Source: Mycobacterium sp. UM_CSW
Lineage (GTDB): Bacteria > Actinomycetota > Actinomycetes > Mycobacteriales > Mycobacteriaceae
Length of the DNA stretch: 64,000 nt
Reading direction: 5' to 3'
Assembly (NCBI RefSeq): GCF_000455205.1
Contig: NZ_AUWQ01000004.1
Location: 1 to 64,000 of the forward strand
How positions within the stretch are numbered: the stretch's first letter is position 1; each line of letters starts with the position of its first letter. Of this stretch, positions 62,375 to 64,000 are shown piece by piece. The translations under genes and the position numbers were made by a program. Below the pieces are notes generated by a model, which was given only the letters and a program-made list of their open reading frames with translations, had not been told where the DNA came from and did no database searches.

Positions 62375-64000
62375 ATGCTCCTTGCGCTGGTGCGACGGTA
62401 CGTCCGGCCGTATCGTCGGCTGGTTGCGGCGGTCGCGCTTTTGCAGTTGATAAGTGCGCTGGCCTTGCTCTACCTGCCTACGGTCAACGCGGCCATCATC
62501 GACGACGGCGTGGCTAAAGGCGACACCGAGACCATCGTCAAGCTGGGCGCGTTGATGCTCGCGGTCACCGGTGTGCAGGTGCTGTGCAGCGCCGGGGCCG
62601 TCTACTTGGGGTCCCGGACCGGTATGGGGTTCGGTCGCGACCTGCGTCGAGCGATCTTTCACCACGTCACCTACTTCTCTGCGCACGAGACGGCCCGGTT
62701 CGGCGCACCGTCGCTGCTGACCCGGACCACGAACGACGTCCAGCAGCTGCAGATGCTGGTGCAATTGAGCTGCACCGGGCTGATCACCGCCCCGATCATG
62801 TGCGTCGGCGGCATCGCGGTGGCCGTGCATCAAGACGCTGAGCTGTCCTGGCTGTTGGTGATCAGCATTTCGGTGCTGGCTGCATGCGACTACTGGATCG
62901 TGTCGCGCATGCTGCCGCTGTTCCGCCGCATGCAGGAGCTGGTCGACGACATCAACCGGGTTATGCGGGAACAGCTCTCCGGTATCCGGGTCATTCGGGC
63001 GTTCGCCCGGGAACCTTTTGAACGGGAGCGCTTCGGGCGGGCCAACCTCGCGCTGACAGAACGGGCGCTGCGGGCCGGCAAGTGGCAGGGGTTGATGCTG
63101 CCGCTGACCAACCTGACCATCAACGTGTCCTGCGTCGCGGTCATCTGGTTCGGCGGTCTGCGCATCGACGCCGGCCGAATGCAGGTTGGTTCGCTGATCG
63201 CGTTCCTGGTCTATTTCATGCAGATCCTGATGTCGGTGCTGGTGGCGACCTGGATCCTGATGGAGGTGCCTCGGTCATGGGTGTGCGCGAAGCGGATCGG
63301 CGAGGTGCTCTGCACCCGGCCCGCGATCACGAGCCCAGCGAACCCGAAACGTCCGCAGGCTGTGCGCGGCGTCGTGCGGATGGACCGGGTGTCGTTCTGC
63401 TACCCGGGTGCCGATCGCCCCGTTGTACACGATTTCTCGCTGACCGCGCTGCCGGGAACCACCACCGCCATCGTCGGTTCGACCGGTTCGGGCAAGTCGA
63501 CGCTGATTTCGCTGGCCTGCCGGCTCTACGACGTCACCTCGGGCTCGGTATGCCTGGACGAGGTCGATGTCCGTGACTACGACACCGAGGTGCTGTGGTC
63601 GACGTTGGGGCTCGTGCCCCAGCGCAGCTACCTGTTCTCCGGAACCGTGGCCGACAACCTGCGATACGGCAAGGCGGACGCCACCGAGAAAGAGATGTGG
63701 CACGCATTGAGGGTGGCCTGCGCGGAGGATTTCGTCCGCGCACACCCGGAGGGGCTGCAGATGCCGGTGACCCAGGGCGGCAACAATTTCTCCGGCGGCC
63801 AGCGACAGCGCCTCGCGATCGCCCGCGCGGTGATCCGCCGGCCGGCGGTGTACCTGTTCGACGATGCCTTCTCCGCACTGGACGTCCACACCGACGCCCG
63901 CGTCCGTGCCCGTCTTCGTGATGTCGCCGGCAATGCCACCGTAATCATTGTCGCGCAGCGGATTTCGACCGTCATCGAAGCCGACAGGGTGATCGTCATC
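62375..64000 (+). CDS. ABC exporter half-transporter, Rv1273c-like (cut by window end)
   Basis: The first 542 residues are present. Residues 1-300 form the six-helix type IV exporter membrane domain (LLALVRRYVRPYRRLVAAVAL, FRRMQELVDDINRVMREQLSGIRVIRAFARE). The nucleotide domain has Walker A GSTGSGKST, Q-loop LVPQRSYLFSG, signature NFSGGQRQRLAIARAV, Walker B with a catalytic Asp in place of Glu (VYLFDDAFSALD) and an H-loop replaced by Gln (AQRIST). Such degenerate sites occur in one half of heterodimeric exporters, so the partner, like Rv1272c, is probably the next gene. An ATG at 62324 is an alternative start. Confidence 0.9.
   Translation, partial: MLLALVRRYVRPYRRLVAAVALLQLISALALLYLPTVNAAIIDDGVAKGDTETIVKLGALMLAVTGVQVLCSAGAVYLGSRTGMGFGRDLRRAIFHHVTYFSAHETARFGAPSLLTRTTNDVQQLQMLVQLSCTGLITAPIMCVGGIAVAVHQDAELSWLLVISISVLAACDYWIVSRMLPLFRRMQELVDDINRVMREQLSGIRVIRAFAREPFERERFGRANLALTERALRAGKWQGLMLPLTNLTINVSCVAVIWFGGLRIDAGRMQVGSLIAFLVYFMQILMSVLVATWILMEVPRSWVCAKRIGEVLCTRPAITSPANPKRPQAVRGVVRMDRVSFCYPGADRPVVHDFSLTALPGTTTAIVGSTGSGKSTLISLACRLYDVTSGSVCLDEVDVRDYDTEVLWSTLGLVPQRSYLFSGTVADNLRYGKADATEKEMWHALRVACAEDFVRAHPEGLQMPVTQGGNNFSGGQRQRLAIARAVIRRPAVYLFDDAFSALDVHTDARVRARLRDVAGNATVIIVAQRISTVIEADRVIVI

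Overview
The window is chromosomal DNA from a slow-growing, non-tuberculous Mycobacterium, most like the M. avium complex or a close relative. It has very high GC, mycobacteria-only families (antigen 85, PE-PPE, DUF732, PknH-type sensor lipoproteins), many F420 and fatty-acyl enzymes, and gene order that follows M. tuberculosis Rv0125 to Rv0160. The species cannot be fixed from this sequence. I saw no tRNA, rRNA, insertion sequence, prophage or CRISPR array, and no gene-free stretch longer than about 210 bases.

Layout. Bases 75-5711 hold a SnoaL-like protein, pepA, the treS-mak pair of the trehalose-to-maltose-1-phosphate route, and a DUF1275 membrane protein; fbpC (antigen 85C) follows on the other strand. 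An accessory MarR/ABC-2 exporter cassette, a phosphoesterase and a small acidic protein (6998-9833) separate fbpC from htdZ and fadE1. A stress island (11828-14194: GAF-ANTAR, manganese catalase, hemerythrin) precedes fgd2 and a GNAT. A larger accessory block (16017-24511) carries DUF732 and DUF5709 proteins, a TetR/ferredoxin-reductase/desaturase cassette with two operators, an SRPBCC-LLM pair, a TetR-DUF1214 pair and a sulfotransferase. Synteny resumes with ephF, a TetR and cyp138 with paired operators, msrA, an Rv0138-Rv0139 operon behind a KstR-like box, and the Rv0140-Rv0142 counterparts. A Ppx/GppA paralogue, a Dps and a pirin are interleaved here.

Bases 36095-43074 contain a TetR, three tandem SAM-dependent methyltransferases, an aldehyde dehydrogenase, an SDR and a quinone oxidoreductase. 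Two PE-PPE hydrolases, fadE2-ptpB, a DUF1348 protein, the pntAa-pntAb-pntB transhydrogenase operon, a microprotein, a TetR and a third PE-PPE protein follow (43097-54663). The last part (54786-64000) departs from M. tuberculosis order: an alpha/beta hydrolase divergent from a dehydrogenase-SDR pair, two tandem sensor lipoproteins, and a tightly coupled array of a 21-residue peptide, TldD, TldE and an Rv1273c-type ABC exporter cut by the window edge.

Three themes link the genes. Oxidative-stress genes (Mn catalase, hemerythrin, Dps) each carry a GTTT-N15-GGGTA promoter of SigF type. Many small TetR- or MarR-controlled redox and lipid cassettes sit at the breaks in synteny, several with visible palindromic operators. 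The peptide-TldD-TldE-exporter cluster is the best candidate for an undescribed system: it has the protease and exporter of a peptide-maturation pathway beside a strongly translated micro-ORF.
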